Of a stretch of DNA of 64,000 nt, positions 51,391 to 60,960 are shown piece by piece. Numbering within the stretch: position 1 is the stretch's first letter; every line of letters starts with the position of its first letter. The notes beneath the pieces were generated by a model. That model was not told the DNA's origin, searched no databases, and saw only the letters and a list, made by a program, of their open reading frames with translations. The position numbers and the translations under genes were made by a program. Origin of the DNA: an uncultured Chthonomonadales bacterium (lineage in GTDB: Bacteria; Armatimonadota; Chthonomonadetes; Chthonomonadales; CAJBBX01); NCBI GenBank assembly GCA_938005745.1, contig CALLMM010000045.1, forward strand, positions 1 through 64,000. Reading direction: 5' to 3'.

Positions 51391-54351
51391 CTACTCCGCC
51401 ACATACGGAATGGATCGCACCAGCCCGACATCGCGGATCAGGGCGATATCGTCGAAGTCGCCCATCGGCTCCGACTCGATCCCCCGACCATGAAACGCCA
51501 CAAACAGATTATCGTTTTCGGTTCCGCGCACGTTGCCAAACCAGCGCACCGCCAGCACAATATCTCCCCGAAAGAAACAGACCCCCGGAGCGGAGCGGCT
51601 CTGCGTCCACTCATCATAGTATCGGCGCGTCTTCCAGCCGCCGTTAACCGAAGTATCGGCGATCCGCACCGAAACAAAGTGACACTGCCAGCGCGCGGCG
51701 TCGCTGAACATCCCCGCGCCGAAGAAGTATACCTGTCCATCCGGCTGAAACGCGCGGTCCGGCTCCCATAGAAGCATCAGCCGGCTGTTATTGCGCTCGC
51801 CTCCCTTCTCACCGCCGATCCACTCCTGCGCCGTCTGTCTGCCGGTTCCGTCCGCATGAATCGCGAATTTACGCACCTGCCAGCGTCCGGGTCTGCCCGC
51901 GTCCTGATCCGTGTTCAGCGCGATCCACAGAATGGAGGCGCCCTTCTCCCTGCCCCCGGCGGCGGCTCCCACCGGCGCATTGCTGGTAAATCCGAGCGAA
52001 TGCTCCGGTCCGATCTTCAGGCTCCCCCGGTCGGGCGCGAGAAGCCGCAGCCCCACCGGCGTCTTCGCGTCTCTCCAGAGCAGCAGGGCGAGCCTGCCGT
52101 TGAGCGCGGTCAGCGTGCAGGAGGCGTTCTGGCTGTCGGGAATGGAGAGCGGCGCGCCGAACTGCGGCTGTCCCGCGCGGTCAAAGGAGATTCGGCGCAG
52201 AACGATCCCGGACGCCATCGGGTAGGCGACCCATGCCTCGCCGGACAGCGACGCCGCCGAGGGATCGCCCAGAACTCCGGCTGGCTCTACCGCCGTCTCA
52301 TCCGACCATTTTGCCGCGTCTCTGACAACGTCCTTCCCTTGCCAGACCCGCAGCATCAGACGTCCGGGCTGATCCGGCGAGAGGGAGGGATGTCTGGCGG
52401 TGGCGTCGGCGGGGGGCAGCGGCGCGCCCTCCGGCAGTCGTCCGTACAGCAGCAGCAGCCGCTCGCTCTTGCCCGTTCCGGAGGTCGTCAGCGAGGGAGC
52501 CGTGTAGGTTTTGCCGATGGTGTGGCGCAGTCCGCCGGTAGTGGAGTAGCCGTAGTTGATGTCGGCGGCGACGTTCTTCTCCCCGAAGATCCCGTTCCAG
52601 TTCCAGTCTATCAGAGTCCCCTTTCCATCGGGAGCCGGCTTCATACGATAGTGATAGGGAGGTCCGGTGAGAAAGCTGAGCTTCTCCATGGGCAGAGGCA
52701 GATACTCGTTGAGCCTGCGCTCATTCAGAACGATGGAGGCCAGCCGCCCGTCCGAATAGGCGATATCCTCCGCCTTGCCGCCCCGCTGATAGCTGTAGGC
52801 GTAGTTCATCATGCTGGAGTAGGTCGGGCACCACGCCGGTCCCCAGTAGCCGGTATGATCCAGCCCCAGTTGATGACCGAACTCGTGCAGGAAGGTGGCG
52901 TAGAGAGCGTGCACGCCGCAGCTGCCGCGATCTGCCATCTGCCCCGACTGCCCGCCCCCCGCGTTATAGATAACCATCCAGTGCGTGATGCCCCGATGCG
53001 CCGCTGGATGGTACTTTTCGCCCAGTTCCCACCAGGGCTTGCTGCTCTCGCCGGTCGGGATCGGCTTCTGAAAGATCAGGCGCAGACCGATCCCGGCGCG
53101 CCCGTCCGGGTTCGTTACCGGGAGCGCGGCAAAGAAACGAACGCAACGCTCCATCTCCGAGCGCACCGCCGCCTCCGAAACGTTCTCAAACCACACCAGC
53201 TCCACAATCACATCGCGGTAGCGGGGAGAGCAGCCCAGCGCCGGAAGGTCCAGCCCGGCGGGCTTCACCTGACCGGTCTCCCAGACATCGAGCAGCCCGT
53301 CGCCGTCGGAGTCCGCCGCCTGCGCCGAGACAGTGTCCGCGCGCGCGTAGTGCAGATAGAGGTCATCCCCCACAAAGCGTTCTCCGGAACGACGGGCGCG
53401 CAGCAGATCGTCTCTGCCGTCCCCGTCGAAGTCTGCCGCCAGCCAGACGAGATCCCCCTTCGCGGTCTGCGCGTCGGGAAGATGGGAGAGCGTCGTAACC
53501 CTCGCCGGGTCGCCCCCCGTCAGAAGCCGCTGTCCAACCAGAATATCCGCCGTCTTCCCTCCGTGAAATCGCCCGACCGCCAGCCTCTCCTCCCGGCGCG
53601 CGCGGATCACGGGACGAACCGCCGTGAGGGCGCAGGAGCCGTCCGCGCGTACCTGCAGATCGGCGCGAAAGACGGCTCCTCGATCGTTCTTCCAGACGAT
53701 CGCCGCTCTTCCACCCCCCTCCAGGTCGCCGGCGGCAAGGTCGCGCAAGCCGTTCAACCGCGCAGAATCCTCCGCAAAGGGCAGGGGAGCGAAGCGGGGC
53801 GCGCCGTTCTCCATTCCGAGATTGCGCAGCAGCAGGGGGAGTCCATTCGCGCCAACGACCAGCGTGTCGGTCCTGCCGTCTCCGTCGAAGTCGCCGGAGA
53901 CGGCGCGCGCCGGGGTCTGCGGGCGAAGGTTTTCGGGGATCGTTGCCGCCGGATCGTCCCGGTCATAGACGCGGGTCTGCCGGTTCCAGCGATGAGCGAT
54001 CCGCACCGTACCGTCTGCGAATACCCCCAGCGTGTCCGCGCCGCGCTCGCCGGTGAACGCTCCGCAGGCTGCCGCCACGCCCTTTCCGCCGAAGGGACGA
54101 CGCGCCTGCACCCCGAAGATCGCCTTGCCCCGCGGGGAGGTGCGAAAGACATCTACGATCCCCTCGCCCTCCGGGTAGAGACCGACGAAGTCCGCCAGCC
54201 CATCCCCGTCCACGTCCCCCGCCATGGGAATGCGGGGAGCCGAATAGCTGTATATCCAGAAGTGCGCCGGCGTCATGCCGACCTCCGCCCGCGCCGCGCC
54301 GCCCATCACGATGAACCCGCAGATGAGACCCGAAACGATCCCTGCACGCAT
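51391..54351 (-). CDS. secreted VCBS/metzincin-type metalloprotease
   Basis: 986 residues from ATG 54351 (a TTG one codon earlier is possible); signal peptide ends near AARAE. The N-terminal part has FG-GAP loops DVDGDGLADF, DFDGDGRTDT and DFDGDGRDDL, and later DSDGDGLLDV. In the middle, HEFGHQLGLDH (residues 489-499) is the HExxHxxGxxH zinc site of metzincins, with SSMMNYAYSY as a Met-turn. The C-terminal third is beta-rich. I infer a secreted zinc protease carried on a calcium-binding propeller. It may process surface proteins, but its targets are unknown. Confidence 0.75.
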   Translation of the reverse strand: MRAGIVSGLICGFIVMGGAARAEVGMTPAHFWIYSYSAPRIPMAGDVDGDGLADFVGLYPEGEGIVDVFRTSPRGKAIFGVQARRPFGGKGVAAACGAFTGERGADTLGVFADGTVRIAHRWNRQTRVYDRDDPAATIPENLRPQTPARAVSGDFDGDGRTDTLVVGANGLPLLLRNLGMENGAPRFAPLPFAEDSARLNGLRDLAAGDLEGGGRAAIVWKNDRGAVFRADLQVRADGSCALTAVRPVIRARREERLAVGRFHGGKTADILVGQRLLTGGDPARVTTLSHLPDAQTAKGDLVWLAADFDGDGRDDLLRARRSGERFVGDDLYLHYARADTVSAQAADSDGDGLLDVWETGQVKPAGLDLPALGCSPRYRDVIVELVWFENVSEAAVRSEMERCVRFFAALPVTNPDGRAGIGLRLIFQKPIPTGESSKPWWELGEKYHPAAHRGITHWMVIYNAGGGQSGQMADRGSCGVHALYATFLHEFGHQLGLDHTGYWGPAWCPTYSSMMNYAYSYQRGGKAEDIAYSDGRLASIVLNERRLNEYLPLPMEKLSFLTGPPYHYRMKPAPDGKGTLIDWNWNGIFGEKNVAADINYGYSTTGGLRHTIGKTYTAPSLTTSGTGKSERLLLLYGRLPEGAPLPPADATARHPSLSPDQPGRLMLRVWQGKDVVRDAAKWSDETAVEPAGVLGDPSAASLSGEAWVAYPMASGIVLRRISFDRAGQPQFGAPLSIPDSQNASCTLTALNGRLALLLWRDAKTPVGLRLLAPDRGSLKIGPEHSLGFTSNAPVGAAAGGREKGASILWIALNTDQDAGRPGRWQVRKFAIHADGTGRQTAQEWIGGEKGGERNNSRLMLLWEPDRAFQPDGQVYFFGAGMFSDAARWQCHFVSVRIADTSVNGGWKTRRYYDEWTQSRSAPGVCFFRGDIVLAVRWFGNVRGTENDNLFVAFHGRGIESEPMGDFDDIALIRDVGLVRSIPYVAE

Positions 54352-54503
54352 CAACCCGAATGCCTCCCGACTGCTGTATTATAGATGAATTTCGAGGGAA
54401 GATTACGCCCGAAAGCGAGGAACTCCTGCCAGTAAAACGGAGATCGGCAATGTTGTCGCCAGCGAATCCAATCTTGCTGTACGGTCAGGTAGAATGACTC
54501 ACT

Positions 54504-55262
54504 ATGCGGATCATCATTCTAGGTTCCGGAACCTCACACGGCGTGCCGATGATTGGCTGTGACTGCGCGGTCTGCCGCTCGGACAACCCGAAGAACCGGC
54601 GGTTTCGCCCCTCGATCGCGGTGCAGCATAACGGCAGAACCATTCTGGTAGACACCACCCCGGAGCTGCGCCTCCAGGCGCTTACCTGCGGACTGGATCG
54701 CGTAGACGCCGTGCTGTTCACCCATACCCATGCCGATCACATCTTCGGTCTGGACGATCTGCGCCGCTTCAACGATCTCTCCGGGCAGGAGATCCCCGTC
54801 TATGGCGACGAGGGGACGCTGGAGGATATCCGGCGCATCTACCGCTACATCTTCATGGAGACGCAGGCAGGAGGAGGCAAGCCCCGCATTCAGCTGAACC
54901 TCGTTCCAGAGGATTTTGAGCTGTTCGGCGTCTCGATCCGCTCCTTCTACGTGATGCACGGCAGGCTGCCGGTTCTCGCCTACCGGTTCCACAACGCCGC
55001 CTATGTCACGGATGTCAACGCGATTCCGGAGGCGGCGATGGAGAAGCTGCAGAACCTCGACCTGCTGATCCTCGATGCGGTGCGCTTCGCCCCGCACGCA
55101 ACCCACTTCGGACTCTATCAGGCGCTGGAGGTGGTCGAGAAGCTGAAGCCCCGACAGACGCTGTTCACCCACCTCTCCCATCAGTTCGACCACGATGTTG
55201 TCAATGCGGAGCTGCCTCCCGGAACCGCGCTGGCTTACGACGGGCAGACGATTGACCTGTAG
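54504..55262 (+). CDS. PhnP-like metallo-beta-lactamase fold hydrolase
   Basis: 252 residues. The start IIILGSGTSHGVPMIGCDC with CAVCRSDNPKNRR is the PhnP-type structural zinc loop. TILVDTTPELRLQAL and FTHTHADHIFGLDD carry the metal ligands (HxHxDH), and THLSHQFDHD is near the end. The PhnP family has phosphodiesterase activity on cyclic phosphates; others act in lipoate-related or cofactor steps. The gene is alone. Confidence 0.9.
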   Translation: MRIIILGSGTSHGVPMIGCDCAVCRSDNPKNRRFRPSIAVQHNGRTILVDTTPELRLQALTCGLDRVDAVLFTHTHADHIFGLDDLRRFNDLSGQEIPVYGDEGTLEDIRRIYRYIFMETQAGGGKPRIQLNLVPEDFELFGVSIRSFYVMHGRLPVLAYRFHNAAYVTDVNAIPEAAMEKLQNLDLLILDAVRFAPHATHFGLYQALEVVEKLKPRQTLFTHLSHQFDHDVVNAELPPGTALAYDGQTIDL

Positions 55263-55297
55263 AGAGCCTGTCGCACAACCGCCGCCACAGATATCGC

Positions 55298-55326
55298 TTG
55301 ACAGCCGCCGCAAAAGCCGTTAGGAT
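55298..55326 (+). promoter_or_regulatory. promoter of the TM2 gene
   Basis: TTGACA (55298-55303), 17 bases and TAGGAT (55321-55326), with ATATCGC directly before the -35, as in the module C promoter at 55738. Confidence 0.6.
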
Positions 55327-55359
55327 AGGCGCGGATTCCACCTCTCAGGAGCAGGAAGC

Positions 55360-55581
55360 ATGAGCGACAAATCGAAGATAGCGGCAGGTCTCCTCGGCAT
55401 TTTCCTCGGCGGTCTGGGCGTCCACAACTTCTATCTGGGCTATACCCAGAAAGGGATCATTCAACTTGTTCTCGGAATCTGTACATGCGGACTCAGCAGT
55501 ATCTGGGGACTGATCGAAGGCATCATGATCCTTACCGGCTCGATCAACACGGACGCTCAGGGTAGACCTCTTCGAGATTAG
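55360..55581 (+). CDS. TM2 domain protein
   Basis: 73 residues. AGLLGIFLGGLGVHNFYLGY is the first TM2 helix with the GxxGxHxFYLG signature. GIIQLVLGICTCGLSSIWGL is the second helix. The C-terminus is short and polar. Inner membrane protein of unknown role. AGGAGC precedes the start. The gene is immediately upstream of module C. Confidence 0.93.
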   Translation: MSDKSKIAAGLLGIFLGGLGVHNFYLGYTQKGIIQLVLGICTCGLSSIWGLIEGIMILTGSINTDAQGRPLRD

Positions 55582-55737
55582 CCCCTCCCCCGATTCTCCG
55601 GCAGAAGATCGCTGAAGCGTTGCTGCCACGCTTCGGCGATTTTTTGCGCCGCGCCTCCGGCGGAGGGCGATCCAGCCCGCACGGAATCCGGTGAAAACCG
55701 CTCGAAAAAAAAGCCCAAAAATTTTTTATAATATCGC

Positions 55738-55792
55738 TTGACAACGCATAGAAAAGACATTATCATTAGGAACCTTGAAATTTTTTAAGGTT
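55738..55792 (+). promoter_or_regulatory. module C promoter with inverted repeat
   Basis: TTGACA (55738-55743), 17 bases and TATCAT (55761-55766). AACCTT (55771-55776) and AAGGTT (55787-55792) form an inverted repeat at the predicted start. The rest of 55582-55865 shows nothing else but AT-rich sequence. Confidence 0.65.
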
Positions 55793-55865
55793 TGGACGCT
55801 ATCCCTGCTTTATCATACGGATTACCTGTCGCGATAGCGTCGTACTGCCATGGAGGTGCAGGGTC

Positions 55866-56105
55866 TTGAAGCAAAAGGTCAGTCCTGTTGTAGCCGCGGT
55901 AGTGATCATTGTTCTTCTTGCTGTAGCAGGGTTTGCGATCTGGAAAGGCACCGGCGGCGGCGGCGGAAGCCTTCCCACCGGAACCACCGCTCCTGCAAAT
56001 CCTGGACCCTTTGCTCCGGGCGGAGCGGCTCAGGGACAGGGCGGGAGACCGGCAGGAGCCCAGCCCAACACCGGACCCGGCGGACGTCCCGCTACTCCGC
56101 GCTAG
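55866..56105 (+). CDS. small MKQK membrane protein, module C
   Basis: 79 residues read from TTG 55866, with GGAGGTG at 55852-55858. MKQKVSPVVAAVVIIV starts the helix, ending at AGFAIWKG. The tail is Gly/Pro/Ala/Gln-rich and ends RPATPR. It is the third member of the family at 37450 and 45712. Here it lies upstream of the pseudopilin gene rather than downstream. Confidence 0.75.
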   Translation: MKQKVSPVVAAVVIIVLLAVAGFAIWKGTGGGGGSLPTGTTAPANPGPFAPGGAAQGQGGRPAGAQPNTGPGGRPATPR

Positions 56106-56219
56106 CCTTAACTTCACACTCTCGGATCTCTCTACACGCACAAAACATCTCTATCATCCAGGCTCGATCTTACGAGCCGAACCACTACAAATCAGCTTCA
56201 CTGCTGAAGGAGGAACTCT

Positions 56220-57080
56220 ATGTCGTTATCTGCCATCCGGCAGCGCCGCAGCGGCTTTACTCTTATTGAGCTGCTCGTCGTCATCGCCATCATTGCGATC
56301 CTCGCAGCCATTCTCTTCCCCGTCTTTGCGAAGGCGAGAGCCGCAGCGCGAAAATCCACCGGAACCAGCAACCTCAAGCAGCTCGGTCTTGGAACCCAGA
56401 TGTACGCTCAGGACTACGATGAGCGCTTCCCCTACTATAACTGGGGACTGATGTCCTGCAACGAGTCGGGCAACGCCGGCGGACCGGGCACAGTCAGCGG
56501 CAACGACCCCGTCTTTGAGGCGTACAGCGCCGCCGCCTGGTGCAACTCGATCCAGCCCTACATCAAGAACATCGGCATCTTCCAGGATCCGAGCGACAAG
56601 ATGCAGTGGCAGCCGGGATACTGCATTAACTTCCCGCAGTCCAACTTCCGCCCCGGACAGAGCTCCTGGCAGCGCTCCACCTACATCAGCTACGGCTGGG
56701 CGGAGGGAATGAGCGCCAAGTCGCTCGCTGCGCTGCAGAGCCCGGCAAGCGACCTGCTCTGGTCCGACTATATCGGCGTTCTCGTGGATGCCTGGGACCG
56801 TTTCGGCTGGACCGAGGACCTCTACCTGCGCCGCACCATCTGGAGCGACACCAACTGGGGCGCGCAGTGTGGATTTGGCGACGACCCGCGCGGCACGCAG
56901 GCGCGCTTCACCACAGAGCAGTGGGAGTGCATGAAGCGAGCCACCCGCCACGAGACCCATGTGAACGTGGTCTTCGCGGACGGTCATGCCAAGCTGATCC
57001 CGACCCGCAACGTGCGTGAAGTCGGTCCGGACACCGGTCAGATCGTTCCCGGCGCCGGCAGCGTCACGCCCGCCTTCTAA
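56220..57080 (+). CDS. DUF1559 prepilin-type protein, module C
   Basis: 286 residues, AAGGAGG 6 bases before [12 protein letters not shown] precedes [12 protein letters not shown], so this one has Gly at -1. [20 protein letters not shown] follows; it lacks the Cys usual at this place in the others. [16 protein letters not shown] matches H-X9-DG. It is followed by a strong terminator, which would leave downstream genes to read-through. Confidence 0.9.
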   Translation: MSLSAIRQRRSGFTLIELLVVIAIIAILAAILFPVFAKARAAARKSTGTSNLKQLGLGTQMYAQDYDERFPYYNWGLMSCNESGNAGGPGTVSGNDPVFEAYSAAAWCNSIQPYIKNIGIFQDPSDKMQWQPGYCINFPQSNFRPGQSSWQRSTYISYGWAEGMSAKSLAALQSPASDLLWSDYIGVLVDAWDRFGWTEDLYLRRTIWSDTNWGAQCGFGDDPRGTQARFTTEQWECMKRATRHETHVNVVFADGHAKLIPTRNVREVGPDTGQIVPGAGSVTPAF

Positions 57081-57099
57081 ATGTCCTGACCCCTTGCCG

Positions 57100-57145
57100 G
57101 TACGGCGGCGGCTCTGCCTGAGAAGGCAGTCGCCGCCGTACTTTT
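57100..57145 (+). terminator. intrinsic terminator after module C pseudopilin gene
   Basis: GTACGGCGGCG (57100-57110) and CGCCGCCGTAC (57131-57141) form an 11-bp stem with an inner CTGCCT/AAGGCAG hairpin, followed by TTTT. It lies between the pilin and the TPR genes. Confidence 0.85.
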
Positions 57146-57168
57146 CACGATATCTGTCATGAGGCTGT

Positions 57169-58548
57169 ATGTCCCATCCTGAACCGTCTACCGCCCCCGC
57201 CTCCGGAGGCACGAACGTGTCCTCCCGCTCTCCTTTTCGTCTTATTCTTGTTCTGGTCATCGTCGCGGCAGGCTCTGCCGCGCTCTACTACGGACTGAAG
57301 TCCCGACAGAAGCCGCCTGCGCCCGCGCCGGTCGCCTCCACTCCCGCGCCCCCGCCCGCCTCCTCCTCCGCCTCCCCCGGCGCATGGCTGGAGGATCCGA
57401 TGGGGGCGCTCGCGCCAAACGCGAATCCTTTCGCAAACTCTGGCTCTCCGGAACTTCTCCGCCAACTCGGTCCCTCCTCCGCGCTGCGATATCAGGTGCG
57501 GCAGTTCCCCAACGACGTCAACCTTCGCATACAACTGGCGGTCGCCCTCGATAATGAGGGACAGCCGGGAGAGGCGGAGGATGTGCTGCGCGAAGCCCTG
57601 CAGCGCGGTCAGAAGAGACCGGAGATCTACCACGCGCTCGGCATGCTCTATATGCGAAACGGCGTCTACTACGGCGCGGTGGAGATGTTCGCCCTGGAGA
57701 CGAAGCTAGCTCCGAAAAGTTATCAGGCACATCTGAACCTCGCACAGGCGTATGTGTATATGAATCAGAACGAGGCGGCAGCCAGGCACTTTGAGAGAGC
57801 CAATCAGCTTGATCCGTCTCAGCCGGACGCCTATCTGGGTCTGGCGTTGATCAACAATACGTCGGAGCGATACCAGTACGCTGTCAAGTACCTGCTTGAG
57901 TTCATCCAGCGCACGCCCTCGCCCGGACAGGGATACGCCCTGCTCAGCCGCGTCTATCTGAATATGCGCGAGTATGATAAGGCGATAGACGCCGGGTTGA
58001 AGGCGACGCAGGCGCTGCCCAACGATCCCGCCTGCTGGTATAACCTCGGACAGGCTTACGCCTACAACCCGTCGGAGAAGCACTTCCAGGAGGCGGTGCA
58101 GGCGTATGAGCGCACGCTGCAGATGTCGCCGCAATGGGGCGGGGCGCACTTTGAACTGGGGCGCGTCTATGAGCGGCTGAACCGCAAAGAGGAGGCGGTC
58201 GCCCGCTACCGCGACGCCGTGCGCTACCAGCCCTCGAATGGGCGCTTCCGCTACCAGCTGGGACGCTTGCTGATGCAGATCGGGCAGATGGAGGAGGGGC
58301 AACGCGAAACGCAGCTGGCGCAGCCGCTCATTCGCCTGAACCAGCGCGAGACCCAACTGACGGCGAAGATCGCCTCCAACCCCAAAGAGCCGAGTTATGT
58401 GTACGAACTGGGCGTCGTCTACAAAGAGTTGAAAGAGTATAAGAAGGCGTTGGACACCTTCGAGTTTCTGCTCAAGATGGCTCCCAACTATCCGAAAGCA
58501 CGACAACAATGGGAAGAGACACGGCGACTGCTGAGTTCGCCTCGCTGA
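57169..58548 (+). CDS. membrane-anchored TPR protein, module C (first)
   Basis: 459 residues. A helix (FRLILVLVIVAAGSAALYYG) is followed by a Pro/Ala linker. About eight TPR units follow, such as EIYHALGMLYMRNGVYYGAV, AHLNLAQAYVYMNQNEAAAR and AHFELGRVYERLNRKEEAV. The last reads YVYELGVVYKELKEYKKAL. Similar in plan to the proteins at 37762 and 45991. The stop overlaps the next gene by 40 bases. Confidence 0.85.
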   Translation: MSHPEPSTAPASGGTNVSSRSPFRLILVLVIVAAGSAALYYGLKSRQKPPAPAPVASTPAPPPASSSASPGAWLEDPMGALAPNANPFANSGSPELLRQLGPSSALRYQVRQFPNDVNLRIQLAVALDNEGQPGEAEDVLREALQRGQKRPEIYHALGMLYMRNGVYYGAVEMFALETKLAPKSYQAHLNLAQAYVYMNQNEAAARHFERANQLDPSQPDAYLGLALINNTSERYQYAVKYLLEFIQRTPSPGQGYALLSRVYLNMREYDKAIDAGLKATQALPNDPACWYNLGQAYAYNPSEKHFQEAVQAYERTLQMSPQWGGAHFELGRVYERLNRKEEAVARYRDAVRYQPSNGRFRYQLGRLLMQIGQMEEGQRETQLAQPLIRLNQRETQLTAKIASNPKEPSYVYELGVVYKELKEYKKALDTFEFLLKMAPNYPKARQQWEETRRLLSSPR

Positions 58549-59864
58549 CCGGGCGGCGGGCGCGCCCTCTCTGGGTCGCCTGCCTGCCCCTGACGCTGGT
58601 TCTATGGGGCTGCGGGAAGGCGGGGGAGGCTCCCCCCGCCTCTGCGCCTCCTCCCGCCCGACAGACCACCTCTCAAGCCACCATGCCGCCCGCCACACCG
58701 CCCTCCAACACGCCGACGCTCTCGGTCATCGAGGCGCGGGACATTCTGGCGGGCGCCGCCGCGAAATTCCCCAACGACCCGCTGCGTCATCTGGAACTGG
58801 CGCTGTTTGATATGAAGACGGGCGACCTGGCGGAAGCGGAGCGTCAACTGCGACAGATGATACGCAGGTTCCCGAAGTTTCAACGCGCCCCCCATCATCT
58901 CGGAATGCTCTACCTGACGCAGGGGCGGATACAGGAGGCGCTGCCCCCCCTGCGGATCGCCGCGACGCTCGCCCCGGAGGACGCGCAGGCGCAGGCGAAC
59001 GTCGGGCAGGTGCTCCTGCGTCTGGGCAGTCCGGAGGAGGCGCGCAGGTTTGCGGATCGGGCGTTGAAGGCGGATCCGCGCCTGCCCGACACCTACCTGC
59101 TCCTCTCGCGCATCAACGACCGGCACGGAACCGCCAACCAGGCGATCGAGTACGCGAAACGGTATCTGGAGCTTTCGGGGAACCCCGCGCCCGGACTATT
59201 TCTGATCGGACGCACCTACGCGCGGCAGGCGGACAGCGCCAACGCCGAGGCGTGGCTGATCAGAGCGCGCGACGCCGCCCCGAATAACCCGGAGATATGG
59301 CTCACGCTGGGGCGCGTCTACTACGAGATGATGAAGAATACCCACCGTGGGGAGGGAATCAAATGCTTCGAGAAGGTGCTGGAACTCAGTCCTCGCGACT
59401 GGGAAGCCAACCTCTGGCTGGGACGCGCGCGCATGGATGAGGGACGCTTCACCGACGCCATCGCTCACTTCCGGCTGGCGCAGGCGAACGCTCCCCAGCC
59501 CGGACCGATCTACTACGATCTCGGACAGGCGCTGATCAAGGCGGGACAGACGGAGGAGGGACAGAAGGCGCTGGCGACGTTCCAGTCCTATCGGGAGTAT
59601 ACGAAAGGGATTGAGAAGCTGCGCGCGGAGGCGGAGAAGGCTCCCCGGGATCGCTCGCGCCGCTACGCGATGGTGCGTTTCTGTATGCAGCACCGTCAGT
59701 ATCGCGCCGCCCTCTCCCTGCTCAACGAGACCGAGCAGACGATTGGCGCGGATGCAACGCTCCGCCAGCTGCGCGCGGAGCTTCATCAGCGCCTGATTGA
59801 GGCGGGCATCCCGATCTCGCCCACCGCCGTCTCCCCCGGAGGAGGTCCCGGCAATGTCCGCTGA
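58509..59864 (+). CDS. TPR lipoprotein, module C (second)
   Basis: 451 residues. The signal is long and ends VLWGC, so it is a likely lipoprotein; the ATG at 58509 gives a long basic start, and a later start is possible. TPR units include PLRHLELALFDMKTGDLAEA, PHHLGMLYLTQGRIQEAL and LWLGRARMDEGRFTDAIAH. Counterpart of the module B lipoprotein. Overlaps the next gene by 11 bases. Confidence 0.82.
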   Translation: MGRDTATAEFASLTGRRARPLWVACLPLTLVLWGCGKAGEAPPASAPPPARQTTSQATMPPATPPSNTPTLSVIEARDILAGAAAKFPNDPLRHLELALFDMKTGDLAEAERQLRQMIRRFPKFQRAPHHLGMLYLTQGRIQEALPPLRIAATLAPEDAQAQANVGQVLLRLGSPEEARRFADRALKADPRLPDTYLLLSRINDRHGTANQAIEYAKRYLELSGNPAPGLFLIGRTYARQADSANAEAWLIRARDAAPNNPEIWLTLGRVYYEMMKNTHRGEGIKCFEKVLELSPRDWEANLWLGRARMDEGRFTDAIAHFRLAQANAPQPGPIYYDLGQALIKAGQTEEGQKALATFQSYREYTKGIEKLRAEAEKAPRDRSRRYAMVRFCMQHRQYRAALSLLNETEQTIGADATLRQLRAELHQRLIEAGIPISPTAVSPGGGPGNVR

Positions 59865-60960
59865 TCGCGCACAGCCGGTAAAGCCGCGCCGTTCGCTGTT
59901 TGTGCTGCTGGGAACGCTGGCGCTGCTGGGCGTCATCTATCTGAGCCTGCCGAAGTCCTGGTTTGAGATCCCGGAGGAGAATCCGCAGGCGGCTCCCTCC
60001 CGCGCCCAGAACGCTCCCGGGGCGCAGCCCGCGCCGGACGCCGCAACGCTGGATCAGATGCGTCTCGCCGTCCAGAACGCCCCGCTCGACTACGCCCTGC
60101 GCTCCCGCTATGGCGTGGCACTGGCTGCCGCCGGACGCCTTGCGGAGGCGCAGGAGGAGTTTCTGACCGCCATCCGTCTTGCGCCGGAATCGCCCGTCGT
60201 TCACCATAACCTCGGTCTCTTCTACCTGAACAGCAATCAGCCGGCGAAAGCCGACGCCGCCTTCCAGCGCGAACTGGAACTGGCTCCCGGCGACGGGCGC
60301 GCCCACTACTTCCGCGGACTGGCGCTGCAGTCGCTCCGCCGCTACCCCGAGGCGGCGGCGCAGTTTGAGATGGCGGGGAAGCTGGCTCCCGCGCTGGCGG
60401 AACCCTACCTGTCGCTGGCGACCCTGCTGTCGGAGAACCGCCCGCCGGAGGAGATACAGGGGTATGTGGACATCTATCTGAAACGGGGAGGGACGAATAA
60501 AGGGCTTGCTTATCATGCTCTGAGCCGCTCCCATCGCGTGAAACAGAACCATGCGGAGGCGATCCGATACGCGGAGATGGCGACAAAAGAGTCCCCGGAG
60601 ATGGTGATGTACTGGCGCAATCTGGGGCAGCTATACTCCGCCGCCCGTCGGTTCGACGAGGCGGATAAGACCCTGCGGAAGGTGACGGAGATGACCCGCG
60701 ACCCCAGCCCGGTCTTCGTCGAGATCGCCGTGAACGCGCAGAAAGCCGGACGCTACCCGGAGGCGATCGAAGCCTATAAACGCGCGCTGGAGATCCGTCC
60801 GCAGGACGGCAACATCCACCTCTATCTGTCGCGCGCCTACATGCTGGCGGGCGATATGGAGGCGTCGCGGCGCGAAGAGCAGGAGTTTCGCAGGTGGGAG
60901 CGAAAGAATCAGGAAGAGAATCTCAAGCGCGTCCGGGGCGCGGCTCCCGGAAACCCGTAA
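59854..60960 (+). CDS. membrane-anchored TPR protein, module C (third)
   Basis: 368 residues from ATG 59854, with GGAGGAGGT upstream; a longer frame starting at 59797 is rejected. A helix (LFVLLGTLALLGVIYLS) precedes repeats such as LRSRYGVALAAAGRLAEAQ, VHHNLGLFYLNSNQPAKAD and YWRNLGQLYSAARRFDEAD. No enzyme domain. The following 230 bases (60961-61190) hold no gene. Confidence 0.85.
   Translation: MSADRAQPVKPRRSLFVLLGTLALLGVIYLSLPKSWFEIPEENPQAAPSRAQNAPGAQPAPDAATLDQMRLAVQNAPLDYALRSRYGVALAAAGRLAEAQEEFLTAIRLAPESPVVHHNLGLFYLNSNQPAKADAAFQRELELAPGDGRAHYFRGLALQSLRRYPEAAAQFEMAGKLAPALAEPYLSLATLLSENRPPEEIQGYVDIYLKRGGTNKGLAYHALSRSHRVKQNHAEAIRYAEMATKESPEMVMYWRNLGQLYSAARRFDEADKTLRKVTEMTRDPSPVFVEIAVNAQKAGRYPEAIEAYKRALEIRPQDGNIHLYLSRAYMLAGDMEASRREEQEFRRWERKNQEENLKRVRGAAPGNP

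Noticed and set aside
51856..54384. 842-codon plus-strand open frame
   Set aside because: It lies exactly opposite the metzincin/FG-GAP gene, has no recognisable domain and is very rich in Arg, Gly and Val as expected from the complement of a GC-rich gene.
36379..57080. Genuine type IV pilus operon
   Set aside because: No pilB, pilC, pilD, pilM-Q or secretin genes are present; only the pilin-like signal is shared.
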